NCBI RefSeq assembly: GCF_947500765.1
Contig: NZ_CANMTH010000009.1
Location: forward strand, 1-64,000
DNA: 64,000 nucleotides
From: an uncultured Formosa sp.
Lineage (GTDB): Bacteria; Bacteroidota; Bacteroidia; Flavobacteriales; Flavobacteriaceae
Reading direction: 5' to 3'
Shown here: one piece after another, positions 1-8,257 of the stretch
Numbering within the stretch: position 1 is the first letter of the stretch
How the letters are laid out: every line of letters begins with the position of its first letter
The notes under the pieces: model-generated
What the model saw: the letters and a program-made list of their open reading frames with translations, nothing else
What the model was told of the DNA's origin: nothing
The model's database searches: none
Made by a program: the position numbers and the translations under genes

Positions 1-85
1 TTAGATTATAAAACACCGAATATGGTATATAAATTATCAGCTTAATTCAATTTTAAACTGTAGCCATATTTCAGGACAAGACATT

Positions 86-1756
86 ATGAAAAAAACGATT
101 ACATATTTATTGGCATTAATATCTTTACTTTCTTGTTCGAAAGATATTGATGAAATTGATTCAAGTAATAATTCTGAAGAAGAGGAAACAAACTATTATT
201 TCAACTTAAGTCAAACACAAATTAATTCGTCGTCTTCAGAAACCGAGTTTACAATTAACATTTCAACCAATACTAATTGGGAATTACTATCTAAACCAGA
301 TTGGGTTGTAGTTACTCCTGAAAATGGAAGTCAAGACATTGAGTTAAAAATAACTTTATCAGAGAATACAAGCCCAAATTCTAGAATTAGCGATGTTAAA
401 TTTAAATCATTACAAAACACCTACACTTTAAATATTTCTCAACAGAGTTTCCCTTTAAATCTTGTCTCATTTAGTGGAAGTGAATCACCAATAAAAATGA
501 ATGAGAAAAAATATTTGCTGTTTAATAAACCCATTAGTGTTAACTCAATATCTAGTGGTGAAGGTAGATATTCCTTTTTTGCTGGTCCAAATGATGTTGA
601 ATATTTTGACAATAATCATGGAGTTAAATTTACTGTTGGGCCTTCAAATTTAGGCAGCCAGCATAAGTATAAGTTTTCAGTTTCGGACAGTGATAATAAC
701 ACTTTAGAACAAATAGTCGATTTAAACTTCTATTCAAAAAAAATTATTGTCCCTGGGGCTATTAAAAAAATGATTTTAGATGATGATAATAATCTTTGGG
801 TATTATCATTAAAAGTATGGGAATCTGGTGAGCCTAGTTATATCTTTAAATTTAAAGAAAATGATGGAGAGTACGAAGAAGAGTTAAGGTTTGAAATTGA
901 CATTAATCAATCAAACTCGGATTATGTTGGAGGAAGTTTTTTTATAAATCCTTATAATAATTTAATATACGTTCCAGATTATGAAGGAGAAGAAGTTGAT
1001 GTTTATTCTAAAACTGGTTCGTTAATTAAGCATATACAAATTCCTCTTATTGATTCTGACCATCCTCAAAATCCACATTCAAGTCCAGTATATATAGGAT
1101 TCAATATTGAAGGAAAGGGAATTGTTTCTTTGCAAGGAAAAGGTATATCTAGAATTAGATGGAGGTATATTGATAGCTCAAACAATGACATATTAACTGA
1201 GCCAAATAGTTCACATCCCAATTATTATACTGACTTACAAACTTATATTCTAAACAATGATAAATCTAAATTATATGTTTTAGAGGACAGATCTCCAATT
1301 ATTAAAATATTTGATGGTAGTGAAACTTTCGGAGAAATAAATATGAATAGTTTATATCCAAGTGGTGCTGATGCTGCTGGAATTACTCAGAATAGATTAA
1401 ATGATAAGATTTATGTAAGCGGTTTATATAACCAGCAGATAATTACTCCTAATTTATCATATTTAAGTCTACAATCTTATGATCAATCATTTTTAGGAGA
1501 TTTTTGTTATGATACAAATCTTCCAAATCATGTTTACGCTTTAAGCAGTAATACAGATGTTCATTTAAAATTATTAGATTATGACAATCAAAATACAGTT
1601 TTAGATTACCCAATGAATAATCTATTCAATTGGTCTCATGGTCGAGGACTTATTACAACGCCAAACGATAATTATATATTAACATATTCTGACAGAGTTG
1701 ATAATACTACTTCTCGATCTCAAATAGTTATATATAATACAGAAATGTTCAAATAA
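86..1756 (+). CDS. BACON-domain lipoprotein with propeller-like C-terminus
   Basis: Secreted lipoprotein, probably surface exposed. A signal peptide ends in a lipobox (LLSC, Cys at about residue 17), followed by an acidic linker. Residues about 40-120 look like a BACON domain: NTNWELLSKPDWVVVTPENG shows the W...W spacing of that family, which is usually carbohydrate- or mucin-binding in Bacteroidota. The remaining 400 residues hold repeated strand motifs (LWVLSLKVW, LIYVPDYEGE, KLYVLEDRS, KIYVSGLY) typical of a beta-propeller made of NHL/Kelch-like blades, but I cannot assign a family. It stands alone; a structured repeat and an IS element follow it directly. Function unknown; adhesion or glycan binding is an inference. 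Confidence 0.75.
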   Translation: MKKTITYLLALISLLSCSKDIDEIDSSNNSEEEETNYYFNLSQTQINSSSSETEFTINISTNTNWELLSKPDWVVVTPENGSQDIELKITLSENTSPNSRISDVKFKSLQNTYTLNISQQSFPLNLVSFSGSESPIKMNEKKYLLFNKPISVNSISSGEGRYSFFAGPNDVEYFDNNHGVKFTVGPSNLGSQHKYKFSVSDSDNNTLEQIVDLNFYSKKIIVPGAIKKMILDDDNNLWVLSLKVWESGEPSYIFKFKENDGEYEEELRFEIDINQSNSDYVGGSFFINPYNNLIYVPDYEGEEVDVYSKTGSLIKHIQIPLIDSDHPQNPHSSPVYIGFNIEGKGIVSLQGKGISRIRWRYIDSSNNDILTEPNSSHPNYYTDLQTYILNNDKSKLYVLEDRSPIIKIFDGSETFGEINMNSLYPSGADAAGITQNRLNDKIYVSGLYNQQIITPNLSYLSLQSYDQSFLGDFCYDTNLPNHVYALSSNTDVHLKLLDYDNQNTVLDYPMNNLFNWSHGRGLITTPNDNYILTYSDRVDNTTSRSQIVIYNTEMFK

Positions 1757-1883
1757 CTTTTGCTAACACCGTATATAATTTATTGCTAGTTCTAGCCTAC
1801 TTACGAAAATCCTCGCGGATTTTCCATTCGGTTTGTATTTGCTAAATTAGGTGCTTAAACACGCCACTAATCATACACAAGAC
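1757..1883. repeat. Structured intergenic repeat, copy 1
   Basis: Begins one base after the stop of the BACON protein, with GCTAACACCGTATATAATTT, and contains a perfect hairpin GAAAATCC-TCGC-GGATTTTC at 1805-1824. It then reads TTTGCTAAATTAGGTG and a CACGCCACTAATCATACACAA block. It closely matches copies at 4170-4290 and 27688-27745 and more loosely 4877-5032. The IS element at 1884-2842 interrupts its right end; GTTGTGG at 2843 onward appears to be the displaced terminus. The layout (gene, then a palindromic element) resembles integron attC sites, but the core bases do not fit the attC consensus. Confidence 0.75.
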
Positions 1884-2842
1884 CGTCAGACTGTCTAATA
1901 ACTATTTAAGTTTTTAGTGCTATTTAGAAACAGTTATAAAGTAATTTTCAGGTAGTTTTTGTATCTTTTAGTTATGAAATTCATACTTGGAAAAGACCGA
2001 AAACAGACCTGCCTTTTTCCTGTTTCTCTTGAAGATTCTATAGAATCTGAGAACAGCGTAAGGTCTATAGATCAATTTGTAAATTCACTTAACCTCGCAG
2101 AACTCGGATTCCGTTCAAACTTTATAGAAAACGGCCCTCCTGCTTATAATCCATCTGTCCTTCTCAAACTTTACATATACGGATACATGAACCGTATTCG
2201 GTCTTCTCGACAATTAGAAAAAGAATGCAGGCGTAACATTGAAGTGATGTGGTTGCTTGAATCGCTAGCTCCAGATCATAACACCATTAGTAACTTCAGA
2301 AAAGATAATGGAAAGGCTATTAAAAAAGTGTTTTTTGCTACCGTACAAATTGCACGCAATTTTGGGCTTATCGGTGCTACACTTATTGCAGGTGATAGTA
2401 CTAAGTTTAGAGCGCAGAATAGTAAAAAGAACAATTTCAATCAGAAGAAAATACAACGTCACTTAGATTACATAGACAACAAACTAGAGCAGTACAATAA
2501 AGCCCTTGAACAGAGTGATAGTAAAAATGAGAAAGAAGAAATCAAGAAGAATATTGATAAACATCAAGGTCGCAGAAATGAATATGACGCGCTAGTGCTG
2601 ATGTAGGCTTTATGTTTATTGCTTATAATTTAACAAGAATTTGGAATATCATTAGAAAAGCTAATACGTGTGCTTTTAAAGATTACAAGTCCTTTATTAG
2701 GTTCATTGTATCTATTCTAATGGGGTTTAAAGTAGTATACAAAGAAAATTCAGAAAATAAAATCTTAGTATACAGCTAATACAAAAAAATGTATTTTAGT
2801 AGAAACATATAAAATTGCAGTCGGTTATTAGACAGACTGCCG
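1884..2842 (+). mobile_element. Internally deleted IS1182-type insertion sequence
   Basis: Terminal inverted repeats of 19 bp lie at 1884-1902 and 2824-2842 and match at 17 of 19 positions (shared core CTGTCTAATAAC). Between them is the N-terminal part of a transposase fused out of frame to its C-terminal end. The middle, which should carry most of the DDE catalytic core, is missing. With both ends intact it could still be moved by a full-length relative elsewhere in the genome. It sits in the right arm of structured repeat copy 1. Confidence 0.8.
1974..2779 (+). pseudogene. IS1182-family transposase, internal deletion
   Basis: Residues from the ATG at 1974 to about 2600 are the DUF772-type N-terminal region of IS1182/IS1480 transposases: a YNPSVLLKLYIYGYMNRIRSS-like stretch, RNIEVMWL and HNTISNFRKDN, then the first catalytic motif GDSTKFRAQNSKKNNF. 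The frame closes at 2606. In another frame 2603-2779 encodes the typical end of the same protein (VGFMFIAYNLTRIWNII...). The join is therefore an internal deletion of several hundred bases with a frame change. A longer reading could begin at a TTG at 1959, but the ATG is preferred. Confidence 0.85.
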
Positions 2843-3121
2843 TTGTGGTACATTTGAGAGCAACCAATGAAAATTAAAAAAAATATTATTATTAATGGAT
2901 TTAATTAGCGTTTTCGAATTTAGCCCAACAATAACCTAATTAAATTGAGTTCAAATCAAGACAATGAAGAAGGTTGGAAATTTTTAGCTTTCATAATTAG
3001 AGAAAAAGGAAAAAATAGACAACAGATTTTGGAGTTTGACTTGTATAGTAAATTTTAAAAATCAAATTGTCTAATGATGATAATTTATTAATTCCTTCTT
3101 CTCTAAATAAAGTAACTGTTT
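2843..3121. other. Gap with an unidentified gene fragment
   Basis: This stretch between the IS and the beta-barrel gene holds no intact gene. From about 2948 to 3057 the plus strand reads as a coherent coding tail (SSNQDNEEGWKFLAFIIREK and on to a stop), which looks like the C-terminal end of a lost gene. I do not recognise the family. Confidence 0.35.
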
Positions 3122-3661
3122 TTAGTCAAATCTATAAGCTAGACCTAACTGGAATCCATTAAATTCAGCGTATAAATCAGACGAAGAATTAAAATTATCT
3201 TTAAGAGAATTTGACAATGCGAAATTGTACCTTGCATCAACGGAAAGCCTATCTGTAATATCGTAAGATACACCTAAAGAAAGACCAAAATAAAAAGAAT
3301 TGAAATTTTCATTAGTGTCTAATAAAAACCCAAAATTTGGACCAGCCAATACATTAAACTTTTTTCCGACTTCATACTTAGCTAAAACAGGAATTTGAAG
3401 TTGGTCAAAATCATTTTTAATGTTCACATAAGTAACTTCAGGCTGAATATTAAATCTTTCAGAAATTGGAAACTCTACGAATCCACCTATGTAGAAACCA
3501 TCGTTATTATTTTTGTTGTTTTTTAATCCATCTCCTTCAAATGTTGTATTTGTTTCTCTAAGAGATTTAAAATATCCTGATTTAACTCCAAATTCGGTTT
3601 GGGCACTCAAACCTGATATTGCTAAAACTAAAATAAGACTTGTAAGTAATAATTTTTTCAT
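3122..3661 (-). CDS. Outer-membrane beta-barrel protein (PorT-like)
   Basis: A 179-residue secreted protein with a clear signal peptide ending LSAQ. The rest alternates hydrophobic and polar residues in barrel style (FYIGGFVEFPISERFNIQPE, YVNIKNDFDQLQIPVLAKYE, FNVLAGPNFGFLL, YFGLSLGVSYDI, LSVDARYNF) and ends in FQLGLAYRFD with a terminal aromatic pattern fit for BAM insertion. These are the marks of the OMP_b-brl_2/PorT-like superfamily, common in Bacteroidota. No enzymatic role is expected. It is monocistronic, between mobile-element remnants. The specific role is unknown. Confidence 0.75.
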   Translation of the reverse strand: MKKLLLTSLILVLAISGLSAQTEFGVKSGYFKSLRETNTTFEGDGLKNNKNNNDGFYIGGFVEFPISERFNIQPEVTYVNIKNDFDQLQIPVLAKYEVGKKFNVLAGPNFGFLLDTNENFNSFYFGLSLGVSYDITDRLSVDARYNFALSNSLKDNFNSSSDLYAEFNGFQLGLAYRFD

Positions 3662-3817
3662 ATGGGATTGTTTTTATGTTATAACTCAAAACTAGTTGTT
3701 AAATTAGAAAGCTATCTTTATCAAACCTTATTTAACTTTTATTTTTATCTTAATTAACTTTTATTTCTACCTTTATTAACTTCTATTTAACAGAAAATCA
3801 AGCTTTAGTATAAAAAA

Positions 3818-4125
3818 TTAGAATTTTTGATTTCTTATCTTACTTATCCTATTACCTCCATTTACACTACTCCCACTCTGCCTAATTACTAGAGTTAATC
3901 CAGCGTAATTGCAAAGTTCATTATCGCTTGTAAAACACTCAAAACTATCGGTAAGTACCACAAGCATCAGCACTCTTTTATTTTCAATACTTGGTATACT
4001 TTTTAACCATATTAAAACATCTTGATGGACTTCCTTTACTAATATAATGAATTTATCTTCTAAGGTTTTTATTTCCTTTTAGATATGCGTAAGCTTCCCC
4101 TGATAACCGAACTCTTTAAAAGTGT
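3818..4125 (-). pseudogene. IS110-family transposase remnant
   Basis: The minus strand encodes the C-terminal (transposase_20) part of an IS110/IS116/IS902 transposase: LKSIPSIENKRVLMLVVLTD, ELCNYAGLT, RQSGSSVNGGNRISKIRN. These match the family pattern of a SIPGIG helix-hairpin-helix, a YAGL motif and SG-SSV-G-RISK-GN. An in-frame TAA interrupts the reading upstream (after GKLTHI), the DEDD N-terminal domain is absent, and the normally conserved G of SIPGIG is S. It is a dead fragment. Confidence 0.82.
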
Positions 4126-4169
4126 TAAATTATATTAAATTTACACAGTATTCTCTATCATAAATAAAA

Positions 4170-4290
4170 GTGGTTAACACCGTATATAATTTATTGCTTG
4201 CTTCTAGCCTATTTACAAAAATCCTCGCAGATTTTCTATTCGGTTATTATTTGCTAACTTAGTTGTTTAATCACGTAACAAACCATATAC
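4170..4290. repeat. Structured intergenic repeat, copy 2
   Basis: Opens with GGTTAACACCGTATATAATTT and is close to identical with copy 1 over its first 35 bases. The internal hairpin is AAAATC-CTCGCA-GATTTT near 4217-4234. It continues with TATTTGCTAACTTAGTTG and a degenerate CACGTAACAAACCATATACG. It lies directly upstream of the NTR-like gene, whose downstream side is bounded by copy 3. Confidence 0.72.
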
Positions 4291-4386
4291 GTGTCATGGA
4301 TCTGTAATTCTAAAACACGTTATAGTTCTCCTCTTTTTCTATCTAAAGATATTTATTACAAACTAAAAAAACACGTTAGCAAAAAT

Positions 4387-4863
4387 ATGAAAACAACAAT
4401 CCTAGTATTTTTAATGATAATTGGACTTTCATCTGAATCTTTCGCTTGTGAATGCAATAAACTGATTTGGGCTGAATGGAATAAAGAGGATGTAAAAGAG
4501 AGTATGGAATTCAATGATGTAATTTTTATTGCTGAACTAGTTTCAGTTAATAAAGACTATTATGAGTTCAAAGTTTTAGAAGTTTTCAAGGGCAAATTGA
4601 AAAAAAATGAAATCATAAAAGGATTTTATCTTACTTCTTGTTCTGGTTGGCCTAAAAAGCAAAGAACAGGAGAATGGATTTTTTATGGTCATTACGAACA
4701 AGATGAAAATGATGAAAAAATCCTAAATTATAGTCAATGTGGTCCAACTAGAAGTCTTTGTCATCCGCCAATCTATACGAAAGAACAAAATATTGAATAT
4801 TGGAATACTGAACTTGAAATGCTGAATAATAAATTTAATAAAAAAGTCAATCTAAAATTATAA
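4387..4863 (+). CDS. NTR/TIMP-like small secreted protein
   Basis: The ATG at 4387 starts a signal peptide (MKTTILVFLMIIGLSSESFA); an earlier GTG at 4291 only adds non-signal residues. The mature protein begins CECNK, the Cys-x-Cys start of netrin/TIMP-like domains, followed by FNDVIFIAELVSV, YEFKVLEVFKGKL and a Cys-bearing SSCSGW-like segment, a common pattern in bacterial proteins annotated as TIMP-like. Predicted OB-fold, exported, possibly disulfide-bonded. It is the only gene between two structured repeats, which makes it look like a one-gene cassette. Molecular target unknown. Confidence 0.68.
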   Translation: MKTTILVFLMIIGLSSESFACECNKLIWAEWNKEDVKESMEFNDVIFIAELVSVNKDYYEFKVLEVFKGKLKKNEIIKGFYLTSCSGWPKKQRTGEWIFYGHYEQDENDEKILNYSQCGPTRSLCHPPIYTKEQNIEYWNTELEMLNNKFNKKVNLKL

Positions 4864-4876
4864 ACTGACTAAAATA

Positions 4877-5032
4877 CTTTTGCTAACACCGTGTAAAAAA
4901 TAATGCTTAGTTTAGTACTTAATCAAGAGTCCGTGCACTTTTGTTGCGTCTGATTTTCCTTCAGAAAATCCTCGCACACAAACACGCAACTTTCCTTATA
5001 CATAAACGTTGGCAACAAGCTTGTCTTACCCT
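4877..5032. repeat. Structured intergenic repeat, copy 3 (divergent)
   Basis: Starts TTTTGCTAACACCGTGTA, fourteen bases after the NTR-like gene, and ends near 5018 with ACGTTGGCAACAAG, which can pair with the start (GTTGCCAACG against TTGCTAACAC). An inner hairpin GATTTTC/GAAAATC lies at 4952-4970 and is followed by the same CCTCGC seen in copies 1 and 2. It is the only copy that keeps both ends. Confidence 0.65.
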
Positions 5033-5060
5033 GAATAAAGGCTACATAATTTTAAATCTT

Positions 5061-5358
5061 ATGTACAAAAATGACAAAGTAATTAGAAGGTACAGTGAAC
5101 CTTTTAAATTGAAAATTTTAGCCGAACTTACAACAGGCAAATACACCAAGAGTAATCTATGTAAACTCTACTCAATCGCTCCTACAACGGTTAATGAGTG
5201 GATTAAAAAGTACGAACGTAAAGACTTAATGAACACCAGAGTAAAAGTGGAAACGAAAGACGAATCCTATCGAAGTGGTTCAGCAAAGCTAAATTACAAG
5301 AATCAAGACATTACAAAAAGAAGTTGAGCAACTAAAAAAACTATTTGCGGAATTCTGA
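5061..5358 (+). pseudogene. IS3-type OrfA transposase remnant
   Basis: From the ATG at 5061 the reading gives a helix-turn-helix transposase protein (RRYSEPFKLKILAELTTGKY, NLCKLYSIAPTTVNEWIKKY), as in the first ORF of IS3-like elements (HTH_Tnp_1). The frame is lost near 5250-5310. In a neighbouring frame the expected leucine-zipper tail LQKEVEQLKKLFAEF is still readable up to about 5358. There is no OrfB. The element is therefore frameshifted and truncated. Confidence 0.68.
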
Positions 5359-5830
5359 AAATCACAATGAATATTCCTTATGAAAGACGTTTTTTTATAA
5401 AATTCGACAAATGTAAACTATAGTGATTTTCTGATTAAATTAGTGAATTTTACTAATTATCTCGCATTCTTACTATTTAGAATTTAAAGTAAATTAAGTA
5501 TTGAGCGAAGAACTTTGAAGCGGACTGTTTTATAAAATAAAAATCAGTTTTAGTTTAAACTGGTTCAGTCATTTCTATTATTTTGTGCCCCACAATTTGG
5601 CTACTATTTAGGACAATAGTTTGCTGATTTTAAATATAAAAATTCGAAGAAATTATTTTGCTTTTGGTACCATTTTTTTGCATCCATATATTTCAAATGA
5701 GAAATAGCATTTCAGTGAATGATACTAAAGCCGATTTTCCTATGTAAATTCTTTTCAATGCCCGTATATTTGCAAACTTAAAAGTGACGGCTATTATACG
5801 ATTAAAGTCCGCTGTAAATTAACATAGAAT
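5359..5830. other. Gene-free stretch with a candidate promoter
   Basis: No coding signal seen. Near its right end TATATTTG at 5765-5772 fits the flavobacterial -7 consensus TAnnTTTG and lies about 60 bases before the symporter start. I do not see a convincing -33 box. Confidence 0.4.
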
Positions 5831-7006
5831 ATGAAACGTTTATTTTCGAATTTACTATTTAAAGTTTTTTTAGCCATGGTTTTAGGGGTTGTTTTCGGAC
5901 TTTATTTACCGGAATCAGTTAACCGAATTTTCACCACATTTAATGCGTTTTTCGGACAGTTTTTAAGTTTCTCCATTCCATTAATTATAATCGGATTAAT
6001 CATGCCTGCCATATCCGACTTGGGTAAAGGGGCTGGAAAATTATTAGTTTTAACCGCGGCAATTGCATATGGTTCTACTTTGTTTTCAGGGTTCATGACC
6101 TATTTTACAGCATCCAGTATCTTTCCAAACTTATTAGAATCGCATGTTAACGAGGCATCTCAAATTGTAGATTCTGGCCTGGAATTATTACCTTATTTTA
6201 GTATTTCAATACCACCTCTTATGGATGTAATGACGTCTTTAATCTTAGCATTTGTCATTGGTTTAGGGCTGTCCTATCAGGAAAATTCTACTCTAAAATC
6301 TGTAGTTAAAGACTTTGAAACCATCATCATGCAAGTCATAGAACATGTTATTATACCGCTTTTACCTCTCTTTATTTTAGGCATATTTGCAAGTATGGCG
6401 TTTAGCGGGAAAGTATTTTCTATACTATCTGTTTTTATAAGTATAATAGGCGTTATTTTTGTCTTACATATCTTTTTGTTAGTGTTGCAATACATCATTG
6501 CAGGTATGCTTACAAAAAAGAATCCTTTTAAGTTATTAATTACTATGATGCCTGCGTATTTTACAGCACTTGGTACGCAGTCATCGGCAGCAACAATACC
6601 TGTAACTTTAGAACAATGTTTAAAAAATGGTGTTTCAGAAAAGGTTGCTGGATTTGTAGTGCCTTTATGTGCTACCATTCACTTATCGGGAAGTGTTATG
6701 AAAATTACTGCTTGTGCTATGGCATTAATGATTTTAGAAGGTATGCCATTTAGTTTTACACTATTCGCGGGCTTTATTTTTATGCTTGGCATTGCCATGG
6801 TAGCGGCACCAGGTGTTCCAGGAGGAGCGATTATGGCGGCTGTAGGAATCTTACAATCTATGTTAGGGTTTACCGATGAGATGATCGGATTGATGATCGC
6901 ATTATACATAGCCATGGATAGTTTTGGTACGGCTTGTAATGTTACTGGAGATGGTGCTATTTCTTTGGTTGTAGATCGGATAACTAAGGATAAAGTAGTC
7001 GCTTAG
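5831..7006 (+). CDS. Dicarboxylate/amino acid:cation symporter (DAACS family)
   Basis: Inner-membrane secondary transporter with a run of hydrophobic helices over 391 residues, the usual length for GltP/DctA/SstT relatives. Family landmarks are visible: the serine-rich hairpin GTQSSAATIPVT (usual form SSSAATLP), PLCATIHLSGSVMKI (usual PxGATINxDG), the re-entrant loop segment GVPGGAIMAA, and the substrate/Na+ site helix DSFGTACNVTGDGA (usual DxxRTxxNVxGD). The Arg of the last motif, which binds the side-chain carboxylate in glutamate/aspartate carriers, is replaced here (SFGTACN). The substrate may therefore be neutral, such as serine or threonine, rather than a dicarboxylate. That is an inference. 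Monocistronic. Confidence 0.82.
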   Translation: MKRLFSNLLFKVFLAMVLGVVFGLYLPESVNRIFTTFNAFFGQFLSFSIPLIIIGLIMPAISDLGKGAGKLLVLTAAIAYGSTLFSGFMTYFTASSIFPNLLESHVNEASQIVDSGLELLPYFSISIPPLMDVMTSLILAFVIGLGLSYQENSTLKSVVKDFETIIMQVIEHVIIPLLPLFILGIFASMAFSGKVFSILSVFISIIGVIFVLHIFLLVLQYIIAGMLTKKNPFKLLITMMPAYFTALGTQSSAATIPVTLEQCLKNGVSEKVAGFVVPLCATIHLSGSVMKITACAMALMILEGMPFSFTLFAGFIFMLGIAMVAAPGVPGGAIMAAVGILQSMLGFTDEMIGLMIALYIAMDSFGTACNVTGDGAISLVVDRITKDKVVA

Positions 7007-7132
7007 TATATTTTTTAAATAGCAGAAATGCTTAGTGGTTTGTTAGTGCCTTCTTGTTAGGTGTTACGTTTACTTTTTAAACTGGAAATCATAAAGATTG
7101 ATTCGTCCAGTTAAATTCTATTACTTCATGCT

Positions 7133-7513
7133 TTAAACACAACATTTTTCGCATAATCCTTGTATCAATACTTGCGAGACTTCTACTTTTCTATTTGGTA
7201 TTTCAGGGATAGCCATACTAAAAGGTAAACAATCTACTCTTCCACACTTTAAACATTGAAAGTGAGGATGCACATCTTTGTGTTTAGAAGCCGAACACCC
7301 ATTACATTTTGCATACCATTTGAGCCCTTCCTTTCCTAGAAATGAATGTAACACACCATCTTCCTCCAGTTTGTCTAACACTCTATAAATGGTTGTTTTA
7401 TTAAACTTAGAATCTAGTTGTTCAATTAATTGCTTTGCAGAAATGGCCTCATCACTCGTATTAAACTCATGAAGCAAAGCTTCTACAGATTTTGTTTTTC
7501 TTATTACACCCAT
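7133..7513 (-). CDS. Fur-family metal-responsive repressor (Zur-like)
   Basis: Winged-helix regulator of about 126 residues from the ATG at 7513; the longer frame starts at a TTG and would run through an operator. The N-terminal DNA-binding domain includes ISAKQLIEQLDSKFNKTTIYRVLDKLEEDGVLH, with the recognition-helix motif TTIYRVLD. The C-terminal half carries HPHFQCLKCGRVDCLP and a final GLCEKCC, two CxxC-type pairs that form the structural zinc site. Two palindromes sit just upstream, suggesting autoregulation. Zur, Fur or PerR type cannot be settled from sequence alone; the short form and TTGTA-type boxes favour Zur. It converges with the symporter. Confidence 0.85.
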   Translation of the reverse strand: MGVIRKTKSVEALLHEFNTSDEAISAKQLIEQLDSKFNKTTIYRVLDKLEEDGVLHSFLGKEGLKWYAKCNGCSASKHKDVHPHFQCLKCGRVDCLPFSMAIPEIPNRKVEVSQVLIQGLCEKCCV

Positions 7514-7528
7514 AAATACAAATATAAC

Positions 7529-7541
7529 GCAACTTAGTTGT
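7529..7541. promoter_or_regulatory. Fur-family operator, proximal
   Basis: GCAACTTAGTTGT, an inverted repeat with arms CAACT/AGTTG, lies 16 bases upstream of the regulator start. It is related to the distal palindrome, with centres 38 bp apart. Binding here would cover the ribosome-loading region. Confidence 0.6.
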
Positions 7542-7565
7542 AGTAACAAGTTTTTTATTTATGTT

Positions 7566-7580
7566 TACAACTCAGTTGTA
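7566..7580. promoter_or_regulatory. Fur-family operator, distal
   Basis: TACAACTCAGTTGTA is a perfect 15-bp palindrome around a central base. It shares the CAACT-n-AGTTG core with the proximal site and is the best match to a symmetric metalloregulator box in this region. Confidence 0.65.
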
Positions 7581-7637
7581 TTAATAAATATATAATATTC
7601 ACAAAACAAAAATCAGACGAGTTAGGGACGCCTGCAA

Positions 7638-8118
7638 GTGGACTTTGCCTTCTTAATATTCGGACTAAATACTTCATTTGCGTAGAAATCTAAAACAATT
7701 GAAAAACTTGAGTTTGAGAATTATGAACTTAAAGTTATATTTTTTGACCCTTACGAAAATTTAGTTTCAGAAAATCCTGAATTCAAAAACCTTGACGCTC
7801 TAAAACAAGGAGAAATTCAAAATGAATATCCAAGGTTAAATACAGATGAGGATATCAAATCCTATATTAGAAAAATGAATAGAATTGGAGATGTAGTTTC
7901 TTTACCGTTTTTTCAAATCTACTGACAAAGTGATTATAATCGAAAAGGATAGTTCATACTCAAAATATAAAGTTGAGACTAAAAACAATAAACCGATTGA
8001 TAAGTAATTAGAAAATATTGTCGTCTTAAAAAATTCAGATGGAGAAATCGAGAATATTACAGCACCACTTAAAACCCTAACTGTTATTATTTTACATTAT
8101 TTTTTTGTTTCTTTATAG
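7638..8118 (+). pseudogene. Broken secreted protein gene, family unknown
   Basis: The plus strand shows a coherent but interrupted reading: a hydrophobic leader ending TSFA, an in-frame TAG at 7683 where a Gln would be expected, then KSKTIEKLEFENYELKVIFF and about 60 further residues to a stop at 7923. A frame change near 7920 restores coding (TDKVIIIEKDSSYSKYKVET), with another TAA after NNKPIDK and an end near 8118. Two nonsense changes plus a frameshift make it a pseudogene. I do not recognise the family. Confidence 0.6.
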
Positions 8119-8257
8119 AAGATGTTAAAACCAAAAAAGCAGTTGCTTAATTAAACGCTACTTTTCATATATCTACTACGGTTGTATGCCATACGAGAAA
8201 TTAGCTTTTGTGTTATGCACTATTAAAAGCGAATAATAACAAACTAATAAAATTGAC

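Noticed and set aside
1757..5032. True integron with attC sites
   Set aside because: The palindromic elements and one-gene spacing resemble cassettes, but the ends do not match the RYYYAAC/GTTRRRY core sites and no integrase gene is visible. Kept only as an attC-like layout.
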